The notes under the pieces: generated by a model
Databases searched by the model: none
What the model was told of the DNA's origin: nothing
Seen by the model: only the letters and a program-made list of their open reading frames with translations
Assembly (NCBI RefSeq): GCF_900019265.1
Contig: NZ_CYGX02000037.1
Span: forward strand, 1-64,000
Reading direction: 5' to 3'
DNA: 64,000 nt
Origin: Paraburkholderia ribeironis
GTDB lineage: Bacteria; Pseudomonadota; Gammaproteobacteria; Burkholderiales; Burkholderiaceae
Shown: positions 43,401-51,745 of the stretch, one piece after another
Layout: each line of letters begins with the position of its first letter
How positions within the stretch are numbered: the first letter of the stretch is position 1
Position numbers and translations under genes: made by a program

Positions 43401-45365
43401 TTGAACATTCGTAAATTTGTCGGTGCTACCAGTCGCGATGCTCTGCGTCTCGTTCGTGAAGCCCTCGGCCCGGACGCGGTCGTGTTGTCCAATCGCACGA
43501 TGGACGACGGCAGTGTCGAAATCGTAGCGCTGGCCGATAGCGATCTGGCTGCCATCACCCCCAAGGCTCGCCAAGGCGCAAACGCGACACAGGCCGCATT
43601 GCCGAATGCGGGCGCTGGACTGGCATCGCTCGCCGCGCCGCGTGCGCTGCCACCGATGCAATCGAATCCGTACGCGAGCGGCATGCCCGACGTGTTCTCG
43701 TCGGTGTTCGGCGCGAGCCCGGAAGCCGGTGCCGAAACGATGTCCGCGAGCACGCCGCTGAACGTCCCAGCGCATGAAGCGCCACAAACCGCACCGAAAG
43801 CCGCACCGAAAGCCGCGGCCCCGAAAGCGATGCCCGCGGCGATTGCCGCAGCAGTTCCGCCGGCGGCGTTGCCGGCTGCCGCAACGAACCCGGCCCCGGC
43901 CCCGGCCGTCAATCAGTCGCTGCCCGCCGGCCCCAGCGCCCGCGCCGCGGCAACGCGTTTGACGGACGACATGCGCGCCGATCTGCTCAAGGCCGCCGGC
44001 GTGCCGGTCACGCCGGTCGCGTCGCAGGCTGACGCCGTCGCGCCGCGCACGATGGCCGAATCGAATCCGTGGCTGATCGACCACGCGCATCGCATCATCG
44101 CCGAACAGCAGCAACAGCAGGGCGAATACAGCGCGCGTCCCGCAGCGATGACACCGGCGGCCGCCACGGCCAAGGGACTCGGCGCCGCCGTCGAAGCCAA
44201 CAAGCCCGTCGCGCCGCCCGCCGCCGAGCCGGCAGTGACGGACACCCCTGATTGGGCGCGTGAAGCCGCGCAGATCGCCGCCCGCCGCGCCGCGCAAAAG
44301 ATCGCGCCGGCGCTGTCGGGCGGCGATGACGCGCGCACGCCGGCTGCCGTCGCCGAAGCGATCAAGGCGCGCATGGAGCAGGTCGTCAACGACACCGTGA
44401 TGAACGAACTGTCGTCGATGCGCGGCATGATGGAAGAGCACTTCGCCGGCTTGCTGTGGGGCGAACGTCAGCGCCGCAATCCGGCGCGCGCCGCGCTCAC
44501 CAAGCATCTGTTCGCCGCGGGCTTTTCGGCGCAGCTCGTGCAGATGGTGGTCGACAACCTGCCGGGCGACGTCGAGACCATGGACGGCGGCATGGAGTGG
44601 GTACGCTCGGTGCTCGAATCGAACCTGCCGGTCATGGAAGACGAAGACGCGTTGATGGAGCGCGGCGGCGTATTCGCACTGATGGGCCCGACGGGCGTCG
44701 GCAAGACGACGACCACCGCCAAGCTCGCCGCGCGCTGCGTAATGCGCTTCGGCGCCAGCAAGGTCGCGTTGCTCACCACCGACAGCTACCGGATCGGCGG
44801 CCACGAACAACTGCGCATCTTCGGCAAGATTCTCGGCGTGTCGGTGCACGCGGTGAAGGACGGCGCCGACCTGCAACTCGCGCTCTCCGAATTGCGCAAC
44901 AAGCACATCGTGCTAATCGACACGATCGGCATGAGCCAGCGCGACCGCCTCGTGTCCGATCAGATCGCGATGCTGTGCCGCGCCGGCCAGCCGGTGCAGC
45001 GGCTGCTGCTGCTCAACGCAACCAGTCACGGTGACACGCTCAACGAAGTCGTGCAGGCCTATCAGCGTGCGCCGGACCAGCAGCCGCTCGCCGGCTGCAT
45101 CGTGACCAAGCTCGACGAAGCCACTAACCTGGGCGGCGTGCTCGATACGGTGATCCGCTACAAGCTGCCGGTGCACTACGTATCGACGGGGCAGAAGGTG
45201 CCGGAGAACCTGTACGTCGCGACAAAAAAATTCCTGATCAAGAGCACCTTCTGCATTCCGCGCGACCACTCGCCGTTCGTGCCGCAAGACGATGACATTC
45301 CCGCGCTGCTGTCCGCGCTGTCAGCACGCTCGACGGCCGAGCTGCACGAGGTTCGCTTTGGATAA
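43401..45365 (+). CDS. flhF: Flagellar SRP-family GTPase FlhF
   Basis: 654 aa. N-terminal MNIRKFVGATSRDALRLVRE; then a ~250-residue Ala/Pro-rich low-complexity segment that makes it longer than Vibrio or Bacillus FlhF. The NG domain has an intact P-loop GPTGVGKTTTTAKLA, SYRIGGHEQL, and VLIDTIGMSQRD. It sets flagellum location in polar flagellates. The start is TTG 43401 because the family sequence begins there. flhG overlaps its end. Confidence 0.95.
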   Translation: MNIRKFVGATSRDALRLVREALGPDAVVLSNRTMDDGSVEIVALADSDLAAITPKARQGANATQAALPNAGAGLASLAAPRALPPMQSNPYASGMPDVFSSVFGASPEAGAETMSASTPLNVPAHEAPQTAPKAAPKAAAPKAMPAAIAAAVPPAALPAAATNPAPAPAVNQSLPAGPSARAAATRLTDDMRADLLKAAGVPVTPVASQADAVAPRTMAESNPWLIDHAHRIIAEQQQQQGEYSARPAAMTPAAATAKGLGAAVEANKPVAPPAAEPAVTDTPDWAREAAQIAARRAAQKIAPALSGGDDARTPAAVAEAIKARMEQVVNDTVMNELSSMRGMMEEHFAGLLWGERQRRNPARAALTKHLFAAGFSAQLVQMVVDNLPGDVETMDGGMEWVRSVLESNLPVMEDEDALMERGGVFALMGPTGVGKTTTTAKLAARCVMRFGASKVALLTTDSYRIGGHEQLRIFGKILGVSVHAVKDGADLQLALSELRNKHIVLIDTIGMSQRDRLVSDQIAMLCRAGQPVQRLLLLNATSHGDTLNEVVQAYQRAPDQQPLAGCIVTKLDEATNLGGVLDTVIRYKLPVHYVSTGQKVPENLYVATKKFLIKSTFCIPRDHSPFVPQDDDIPALLSALSARSTAELHEVRFG

Positions 45366-46227
45366 GGTCGTCTCGGATCAGGCGGAAGGACTGCGGCGGC
45401 TGCTCGCTCGCAGCGGCGCGCGTGTGATCGCGGTGACCGGCGGACCGGTCGGCGTGGGATGCACCACGGTGGTGGTCAACCTCGCCGCGGCGCTCGCGCA
45501 GCAGGGCAAGGACGTGCTGGTGATCGACGAATGCGTGGGCGACTGCTCGGTGAGCGCGATGCTCGGCGGCTTGCGCGGCGCGGGCAATTTGTCGGCCGTG
45601 ATGCGTGGCGAGATGCCACTCGACGATGCCGCCGCGCGGCACGCGCTGGGTTTTTCGGTGCTGACCACGGCGCGCAACAACTGCGAAGGCTACACGGTTC
45701 AACAGTTCAACGCGCTGCTGGGCGGCTCGGCCGACATCGTGCTGATCGATGCGCAACTCGACGAGCAAGGCCATCTGTCGGCATTCGCACGCGAGGCGCA
45801 CGACGTGATGATCGTCGCGCGTGTGTCGGCGCAGGCGATCACCGACGCGTACGCGTGCATGAAGCGGCTGCACTACGCGCATGCGATCGCGCAGTTCCGC
45901 GTGCTGGCGAACCACGTGCAGAGCGTGGCCGACGCCCATACCACTTTTGCCAACCTGGCCGGCGTGGCCGGGCGCTACCTGGCGGTGGCGCTGGAAGACG
46001 CCGGCTGCATTGCCGCCGATGCGCGGATGGCGCGAGCCCTGGAGTTGTCGCGTTGTGTCGTCGATGCGTTCCCATCGACACCGGCTGCGCGCGACTTCCG
46101 GCACCTTGCCGCCGAATTGCAGTACTGGCCGATGCGGCCAGCGATGTCGTCGCCCGCGCCCTGGAGGGCGCCTGCGACAGTTACAGCGGCGCAACACGCC
46201 GACCAACCGTCCGCGCAGCACGCCTGA
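45358..46227 (+). CDS. flhG: FlhG/FleN-type ParA/MinD ATPase with altered P-loop
   Basis: 289 aa. ParA-like fold (VVVNLAAALAQQGKDVLVID) in the FlhG position after flhF. The P-loop reads TGGPVGVGCTTV: both lysines of the deviant Walker A (KGGxxK) are missing, with Pro and Cys in their place. ATP binding or hydrolysis is thus doubtful. I use TTG 45358, which overlaps the flhF stop by eight bases and has GAGG upstream. It may regulate flagellar number or act as a scaffold. Confidence 0.85.
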   Translation: MDKVVSDQAEGLRRLLARSGARVIAVTGGPVGVGCTTVVVNLAAALAQQGKDVLVIDECVGDCSVSAMLGGLRGAGNLSAVMRGEMPLDDAAARHALGFSVLTTARNNCEGYTVQQFNALLGGSADIVLIDAQLDEQGHLSAFAREAHDVMIVARVSAQAITDAYACMKRLHYAHAIAQFRVLANHVQSVADAHTTFANLAGVAGRYLAVALEDAGCIAADARMARALELSRCVVDAFPSTPAARDFRHLAAELQYWPMRPAMSSPAPWRAPATVTAAQHADQPSAQHA

Positions 46228-46253
46228 CAGACGGCAAGGACAAGGGGAGCACG

Positions 46254-46988
46254 ATGTATAACGCCCAGGGAAAGATTTCCCAAGCCGAAGTTCTGACGAA
46301 GTACGCACCGCTCGTGCGTCGCCTCGGCTTGCAGCTCGTCGCCAAGATGCCGGCGAGCGTCGATCTCGACGATCTTATCCAGGCTGGCATGATCGGATTG
46401 CTGGACGCCGCCGGCCGCTACAAGGAAGATCAGGGCGCGCAGTTCGAGACTTACGCCAGCCAGCGAATTCGCGGCGCAATGCTCGACGAGCTGCGCAGCA
46501 ACGACTGGTTGCCGCGCAGCTTGCGGCGCACCTCGCGCGAAGTAGAAACGGCGGTGCACAAGGTGGAGCAGAACCTGGGCCGCTCCGCGAGCGAAACTGA
46601 GATCGCCGAGCACCTGCAAATGCCGCTCGATGAGTATCAGGCGATGCTGCAGGACCTGCATGGCAGCCAGCTGATCTACTACGAGGACTTCGACCGCTCC
46701 GCCGACGACGAGCCGTTCCTCGACCGCTACTGTGTGGATCATTCCGACCCGCTGTCGGCCTTGCTCGACGACAGCCTGCGTTCGGCGCTGGTGGAGGCGA
46801 TCGAGCGCCTGCCGGAACGCGAGAAGCTGCTGATGTCGCTGTACTACGAGCGCGGCATGAACCTGCGCGAAATCGGCGCGGTGATGGAAGTCAGTGAATC
46901 ACGAGTGTGCCAGTTGCACAGCCAGGCCGTGGCGCGTCTGCGTACGCGGCTGCGCGAAATGGCCTGGGCGAACGCCGAGACGAGCTAA
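46254..46988 (+). CDS. fliA: Flagellar sigma factor FliA (sigma-28)
   Basis: 244 aa. Region 2 has LVRRLGLQLVAKMPASVDLD then DLIQAGMIGLLDAAGRYKE and FETYASQRIRGAMLDELRSN; region 4 is LPEREKLLMSLYYERGMNLR then EIGAVMEVSESRVCQLHSQA. It directs RNA polymerase to the class III promoters and is inhibited by FlgM, encoded at 48480-48833. AGGGGAGC precedes ATG 46254. A convergent HicAB pair follows. Confidence 0.98.
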   Translation: MYNAQGKISQAEVLTKYAPLVRRLGLQLVAKMPASVDLDDLIQAGMIGLLDAAGRYKEDQGAQFETYASQRIRGAMLDELRSNDWLPRSLRRTSREVETAVHKVEQNLGRSASETEIAEHLQMPLDEYQAMLQDLHGSQLIYYEDFDRSADDEPFLDRYCVDHSDPLSALLDDSLRSALVEAIERLPEREKLLMSLYYERGMNLREIGAVMEVSESRVCQLHSQAVARLRTRLREMAWANAETS

Positions 46989-47041
46989 TGCCTGGCCGGC
47001 GGTTATTCAAGCGGTAATGCGTGGCGCCCTGACCCGTTGCT

Positions 47042-47452
47042 TCACGCGTGGGCCATTTCATGTTCGGCGGCGAGCGCGAGAAACGCCGAGCGCGACATGC
47101 CGCGCGCCTGCGCATAAGTGTCGATCTCGTGGACCAGCGCCTCGGGCAGCGAGATGTTGATGCGGATCGCCTTCTTCAACGCCGGGATATTGCGCGTTGT
47201 GACGAAGCCCCATGTAAATCCCGCGTAGTCCGGATTGCACCGATGCTGGTCGAGCGTCAGCCGTTCGGGCAGCGGCATACCTTCGTCGAGCAAGGTTTCG
47301 AGATGCGTCTCGATGGCCTCTTTCGCATTTGCGTAGGCTTCCTCCAGCGTGTCGCCCGCTGCGTGGCAACCCGGGATGTCGGGCACCACCACGCCGAACG
47401 CATGCTGCTCGTCGCCCGCTTCGATTGCGATTGGAAAAATCAGATTCTTCAT
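47042..47452 (-). CDS. hicB: HicB-type antitoxin
   Basis: 136 aa. N-terminal partial RNase-H-like HicB domain (FGVVVPDIPGCHAAGDTLEE and AYANAKEAIETHLETLLDEG). The C-terminal part is a ribbon-helix-helix (INISLPEALVHEIDTYAQAR) that probably autoregulates the operon. ATG 47452 overlaps the hicA stop by four bases. The open frame extends far upstream, but that part is the hicA gene read in another frame. Confidence 0.93.
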   Translation of the reverse strand: MKNLIFPIAIEAGDEQHAFGVVVPDIPGCHAAGDTLEEAYANAKEAIETHLETLLDEGMPLPERLTLDQHRCNPDYAGFTWGFVTTRNIPALKKAIRINISLPEALVHEIDTYAQARGMSRSAFLALAAEHEMAHA

Positions 47453-47631
47453 TTCAGCCCTGCCTGTTTCAGAATGCTGTTCAGTGTGCCGGGCGGGAGA
47501 TCCTTTTTCGGATGCGGGATGGTCACGAGACCGGGCTTCCACGCGTGCCGAAAATGATGGTGGCTGCCCGAGCTGCGGATGAGTCGCCAACCATCGGCCT
47601 GGATCAGTTTGACGACCGCGGCGCTGTTCAT
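47449..47631 (-). CDS. hicA: HicA-type mRNA interferase toxin
   Basis: 60 aa, double-stranded-RNA-binding-like fold. GWRLIRSSGSHHHFRH holds the catalytic His (one of H24-H26); VTIPHPKKDLPPGTLNSILK is the C-terminal signature. It cleaves mRNA unless bound by HicB. Upstream of hicB by the usual gene order. It lies inside the flagellar region. Confidence 0.93.
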   Translation of the reverse strand: MNSAAVVKLIQADGWRLIRSSGSHHHFRHAWKPGLVTIPHPKKDLPPGTLNSILKQAGLK

Positions 47632-47850
47632 ATTTCACTCCCTTCATGATACACACGATTACACAACCTCGCTAGTGGATAAAAATCGCCTGTGGATGCG
47701 CCGCGACACCGAGTCGGGGCGACAGCGAAAACTGAATTGAGGATTTCAACCCGACACGGCATTGCGCGCCAGTCAGCCAGATGGCTAACGTTGCGATGGT
47801 GGAGTGAGAGGAAGCGGGTTGGCGGTGAATCTGAGAGGGCGAAAACAGAA

Positions 47851-47876
47851 AAGGCTCGTGGAAGACGAGCCTTTTC
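47851..47876. terminator. Terminator after flgN
   Basis: AAGGCTCGT (47851-47859) pairs with ACGAGCCTT (47865-47873) around GGAAG. The minus strand continues TTTTCTGTTTT, so it mainly ends the flgM-flgN transcript. It is 64 bp past the flgN stop. Confidence 0.8.
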
Positions 47877-47939
47877 GTATAGTCAAATCAGCCGTTTCAG
47901 CCGGTTCGACAGCGGCACGCGGGCCGCCGTCAATCGCCC

Positions 47940-48386
47940 TCAAAGTCCGGAGTGCGCGGGAATCCGGCCGTCCGGTCCGTAGAAGCTGGCCTTGCGCGGC
48001 ACGTTCACCTGCAGCGCCGCGAGGGCCCGCTGGTTGTAATCCATGCGCACACGGATCAGCTCGCCATTGTTCGTATTGACCTGCCGTGCACGCGCAGCGG
48101 CTTTTTGCAGCAGCGTCCATTGCGCGTCGATCCGCGCATCCGTGCTGGCTGCCAGTTCCATGCCCGACCAGCCGGCCGGAAAACCCAGCTCGGCGAGTTG
48201 CGTGTCGCGTGCGGCTTCGAGCCGCGCCAGCACACCGATCAGCTCGGTCTTCTTTTCGACGATCGGCGGTAACTGCTCCAGCGGCGATACGGCGGTCAGC
48301 GCCTTGGTTTCGAGCGTCAGAATCGAGGCGAATGCCTCGACGGTTGAATATTCCTCGATGAGGGTGGCAAGCAGGGCGTCTTTCAT
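47940..48386 (-). CDS. flgN: Flagellar hook-filament junction chaperone FlgN
   Basis: 148 aa, all-helical (ALLATLIEEYSTVEAFASIL, KKTELIGVLARLEAARD). FlgN is the export chaperone for FlgK and FlgL, which lie ~14 kb to the right. ATG 48386 is used; an in-frame ATG at 48449 would add residues unlike the family. It lies 93 bp after flgM. Confidence 0.85.
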   Translation of the reverse strand: MKDALLATLIEEYSTVEAFASILTLETKALTAVSPLEQLPPIVEKKTELIGVLARLEAARDTQLAELGFPAGWSGMELAASTDARIDAQWTLLQKAAARARQVNTNNGELIRVRMDYNQRALAALQVNVPRKASFYGPDGRIPAHSGL

Positions 48387-48479
48387 TTCAACAACTCGCT
48401 GGGCACGCGGCTCGCGGATGCTGCGCGAGCCGAGTTTGTCGAACGCCACCCGGCATTTCAGCGCACTTCAATGTGTCGA

Positions 48480-48833
48480 TTAATTGCCGGTCGACGAGGT
48501 TTGGTTCTGCAACAGGTCGCGCGCCGTCTGCAGCACGCCGTCGGCGATCTTGCCGGAGTCGATTTGCAGCGTGCCGTCGGTGATGGCCTGCTTGATCGCT
48601 GCGACGTGCGCCGTATCGATATCGGCCGAGCCGGACGCCGCGAGGCTGCGCAGATGTTGCGACAGGCCCGACAGGCTGACGCTGGCGTCGCCCGAACCGC
48701 TGCCGGCGGTCTGCGTGGTCGTGCTCGCGCTTTGCGTGGTGCTGGCCGCCGGGGCCGCGTCGCTCTGCTGCGTGCGAGCCAGGGCGTCTTTCACGCCCCG
48801 CAGATTCGAATTGGTTGTGGAATCGACTTTCAC
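48480..48833 (-). CDS. flgM: Anti-sigma-28 factor FlgM
   Basis: 117 aa. N-terminal unstructured half rich in Ser/Thr/Ala; the C-terminal helix region IDTAHVAAIKQAITDGTLQI then DSGKIADGVLQTARDLL is the FliA-binding part. FlgM is exported after hook completion, freeing FliA. A sigma-28-like promoter upstream would make FlgM autoregulated through FliA. Confidence 0.95.
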   Translation of the reverse strand: MKVDSTTNSNLRGVKDALARTQQSDAAPAASTTQSASTTTQTAGSGSGDASVSLSGLSQHLRSLAASGSADIDTAHVAAIKQAITDGTLQIDSGKIADGVLQTARDLLQNQTSSTGN

Positions 48834-48861
48834 GATTGGCTTCCTGAACGATTTGATCCTG

Positions 48862-48889
48862 ATAACGGCAACCGGTGATCAAAACTTTA
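48862..48889 (-). promoter_or_regulatory. Sigma-28-like promoter of flgM
   Basis: Minus strand: TAAAGTTT (48889-48882), perfect to the -35 consensus, 12 bases, GCCGTTAT (48869-48862). The spacer is one longer than the usual 11, or 11 if the -35 is shifted by one base. It lies 29 bp upstream of the flgM start. Confidence 0.78.
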
Positions 48890-49007
48890 GCGCAATCGCT
48901 CCACGTCCAACCCTTCTGTTCAACCCCATCTGGCCCCTTCGACACAGCATCCGCGCAGGGTGCCGCCGCGACCGGCTCGCGCATGCGATCCCGGGCGGCG
49001 AGCGGGT

Positions 49008-50492
49008 TCACAATTGAATCTCCACCGTCGCGCCGTCCTTGACGATGCCCGAAACGACCTGGCCGTTCGCGGTCTTCACTCGCACCTGCTGACCCGGCGA
49101 CGCATTGTTCATCGCGCTGCCTTCGGCCGAGATCGAGAAACCATTGCCGGCGGCCACCACCCGGACCGTCTGTCCGATTGCGATCGCCGACGCGCTCCTG
49201 AGCATGTCGCGGCGCAGCGGCATCCCGCCCGCGATCCGCGTGAGCGAGACCGAACCGATCGCCTGCGAGGGATCGGTGACGATTGCCTGGGGCAAGCCGG
49301 TCAGGTCGCCGTCGCGTGCGACGAGGTCGGCGGCGGTGAGCACTTCGCCTGGCGCCATCGCGCGGGCGGCCAGGTAGTAGGTCGCATGCAAGGCGATGCG
49401 CGCCTGCAGGTAAATGGTCCACGGCCGCTCGCCCGCGCAGCGCACGCCGACTGTCGTGCGGCCCCACAGGCGCGCGCCGGTCGGCATGAAGGGTTGGAGC
49501 GATGCGCACTCGGCAAGCCCGCGCGGAAAAGCCGGCGCGACCGTGATGTCGATCTTGCCGGGCAAACCGGCGGACTGCTGCTGCAGGAAGGTGAGGGCGG
49601 CGGCGCGAATTGCTTCGGAATCCTGCTGGCCCGGCAGCGTGGCCGGTTGCGCGACCGCAGCCGCCTGCAGATTTTTCTGCGCGACGGCTGGCGCCGGCTG
49701 GCGGGCCGTCGGCGTTCTGGCGATGACGGGAAGGCTCGGCATCGCGGCCGCCGTGGCGAGCGGTTTGCCGTTCGCGCCGAATTGCGGCGGCTCGCCGCGT
49801 GACGCAAGGTTGTCGATATTGGCGCCTTGCGGCGCGTTGGCGGCGACCGGCTGCAGGGCGCTAGAACCGCTAGAACCGACCGGCGCGGGCGCGACGACCA
49901 CCGGCCTGATCGCACGCGAACCCGGCACGACATTCATGCGCGTCACATCCGCCAACGCATCGGCGCTGGCTGGAGCGGGAATCGTCACGACGCCGTGGGC
50001 GTCGGGTTTGAAATTGGTGCGGATCATCGCCGGCGCGGTAGCGGGTTCGTTCGCGCCCGGAACGACGATCGCGCCGTTCGCGCTGGCGGCGCGAGCGAAC
50101 GGATCGGTGTCGAGCGCGGCGGGGCCGCGTCCGATCGACTGCGCGGTAGCGGCGGCGAGCGTCGCCGCCGAAGCCGCGCGCTGCGACGGCGTTTGCAGTT
50201 GCTGGGCAAGGTCGGTCAGCGCAGCGGGATTCTTCTCGGCCGGCCCTGGGATCACGATCGGGCCGCCGGCCTCCTGAGCCTGGGTCGTGCCCGGCAGCAG
50301 CACGATGCCGCCCGCAACCCACAGCGCCACGCTCACCACCAGCCGTGTGAGCAGACGCGCGGTGGCGCGCATCGCGAGACGCGGCACCAGCCGCAATGCG
50401 CGTGCCGCCGAACGGGCACGCGTGCGCTCACCTGCGCGATGCGCCGGCGCGCGGCTCGCACGCTGCGGCAAATCGGAAGTGGGCTGGTCCAT
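49008..50492 (-). CDS. flgA: Flagellar P-ring assembly chaperone FlgA with long N-terminal extension
   Basis: 494 aa, about twice the usual ~230. The C-terminal ~200 residues are FlgA: an SAF domain (RAMAPGEVLTAADLVARDGD), RDMLRSASAIAIGQTVRVVA and a final VRVKTANGQVVSGIVKDGA. A hydrophobic segment near residues 55-75 (LVVSVALWVAGGIVLLPG) is a signal anchor preceded by an Arg-rich stretch. Between them is Pro/Ala-rich low-complexity sequence. I use ATG 50492 (GGAG seven bases upstream). Divergent from flgB. Confidence 0.88.
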   Translation of the reverse strand: MDQPTSDLPQRASRAPAHRAGERTRARSAARALRLVPRLAMRATARLLTRLVVSVALWVAGGIVLLPGTTQAQEAGGPIVIPGPAEKNPAALTDLAQQLQTPSQRAASAATLAAATAQSIGRGPAALDTDPFARAASANGAIVVPGANEPATAPAMIRTNFKPDAHGVVTIPAPASADALADVTRMNVVPGSRAIRPVVVAPAPVGSSGSSALQPVAANAPQGANIDNLASRGEPPQFGANGKPLATAAAMPSLPVIARTPTARQPAPAVAQKNLQAAAVAQPATLPGQQDSEAIRAAALTFLQQQSAGLPGKIDITVAPAFPRGLAECASLQPFMPTGARLWGRTTVGVRCAGERPWTIYLQARIALHATYYLAARAMAPGEVLTAADLVARDGDLTGLPQAIVTDPSQAIGSVSLTRIAGGMPLRRDMLRSASAIAIGQTVRVVAAGNGFSISAEGSAMNNASPGQQVRVKTANGQVVSGIVKDGATVEIQL

Positions 50493-50570
50493 CTCGTTCT
50501 CCATCGAATACATCGGCACGCTTTGCATTCTAGTGAGCGCCCCCATTGCGCAAACGTTGAATAGAAGCCC

Positions 50571-50617
50571 CCTTTCCCGGTTATTCGTTCGATTGCCGCT
50601 TGCGTGCCGCCCATAAG
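50571..50617 (+). promoter_or_regulatory. Candidate class II promoter of flgB
   Basis: It carries CCTTT (50571), TTATTC (50581) followed by CGATTG and GCTTGCG, and a CATAAG -10-like hexamer (50612). These align with the flhB block (CCTTT, TTATCC, CGATCG, GCTTGCG, AATAAT) with small spacing differences. It is about 90 bp upstream of flgB. Confidence 0.5.
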
Positions 50618-50707
50618 ATGCACCTCATGCAAAAAGGCCTTCCCGGTCGATGCAGGCCTCGAGCGCTGCACTCACGGGAGCCTCGGGAACGTTCTCGGGA
50701 GATTTCT

Positions 50708-51205
50708 ATGCTGGACAAACTCGACGCCGAATTCGCCTTTGGCCGCCAGGCGCTGGATGTGCGCGCATACCGGCAGGAACTGCTGTCGTCGAATATCGCC
50801 AACGCCGATACCCCCGGGTACAAGGCGCGCGATGTCGACTTCGCCTCGTCGCTGGCGGGCGCGCTGAAGACGACGGGCGGCAGCACCGCTGGCCAGCGCG
50901 CATCGAACAGCTCGACGCTGGCGATGACGCAGCCGGCCGGCGTGACGAGCGGTATGTCGATGACGGCGACCGAGGCGGGTCACATGGCCGGCAAGACCAC
51001 GCTCAAGGCGACGGGCGGCACGCCCGACGACTACGGCAACCTGCAATACCGGATTCCGACGCAGCCCGCGCTCGACGGCAACACGGTCGATATCGACACC
51101 GAGCGGGTCCAGTTCGCCGACAACACGCTGCACTTCGAATCCGGCATGACGGTCCTGTCGAGCCAGATCAAAACGATGCTCGCGGCGATCACGTCGGGCA
51201 CATAA
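50708..51205 (+). CDS. flgB: Flagellar basal-body rod protein FlgB
   Basis: 165 aa. MLDKLDAEFAFGRQALDVRA then RQELLSSNIANADTPGYKAR, the flagellar rod N-terminal signature, and a C-terminal helix for rod packing. Proximal rod subunit. GGGAG precedes ATG 50708. First gene of the flgB-flgJ run. Confidence 0.96.
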   Translation: MLDKLDAEFAFGRQALDVRAYRQELLSSNIANADTPGYKARDVDFASSLAGALKTTGGSTAGQRASNSSTLAMTQPAGVTSGMSMTATEAGHMAGKTTLKATGGTPDDYGNLQYRIPTQPALDGNTVDIDTERVQFADNTLHFESGMTVLSSQIKTMLAAITSGT

Positions 51206-51309
51206 CAACGCATGCGGGACACGCAGCAACGCACACGCAGCAAGCATGAACAAATCGCTACGGGACTTAACGTGAAGCCGGTTCAAACGGCAGGAGAGGT
51301 CAGGAAACC

Positions 51310-51735
51310 ATGCCATCCCTGATGAATATTTTTGGTGTTGCAGGCTCCGCGATGTCCGCGCAGTCGCAGCGGCTCAACGTGACGGCGTCGAATCTCGCCA
51401 ACGCGGACAGCACCACCGGCCCGGACGGCCAGCCATACAAGGCCAAGCAGGTGGTGTTCGCGGTGAGCCCGCTCGGCGGTGCGCGCTCGCCTTCGGGTCA
51501 GCAGGTCGGCGGAGTGCAGGTCACCGGCGTGGTCGACGACCCGTCGCCGATGAAGACCGCCTACGAGCCCGGCAATCCGGCGGCCAACGCGGACGGCTAC
51601 GTGACGCTGCCCAACGTCGACCCAGTACAGGAAATGGTCAACATGATCTCGGCTTCGCGCTCCTACCAGGCCAACGTCGAAACGCTGAACACAGCCAAAA
51701 CCCTGATGCTGAAAACGCTCACGATCGGAACCTGA
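51310..51735 (+). CDS. flgC: Flagellar basal-body rod protein FlgC
   Basis: 141 aa. GSAMSAQSQRLNVTASNLAN and C-terminal VDPVQEMVNMISASRSYQAN then VETLNTAKTLMLKTL, both FlgC hallmarks. Proximal rod subunit. flgD begins 10 bp later. Confidence 0.97.
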   Translation: MPSLMNIFGVAGSAMSAQSQRLNVTASNLANADSTTGPDGQPYKAKQVVFAVSPLGGARSPSGQQVGGVQVTGVVDDPSPMKTAYEPGNPAANADGYVTLPNVDPVQEMVNMISASRSYQANVETLNTAKTLMLKTLTIGT

Positions 51736-51745
51736 GGAGACCGCC

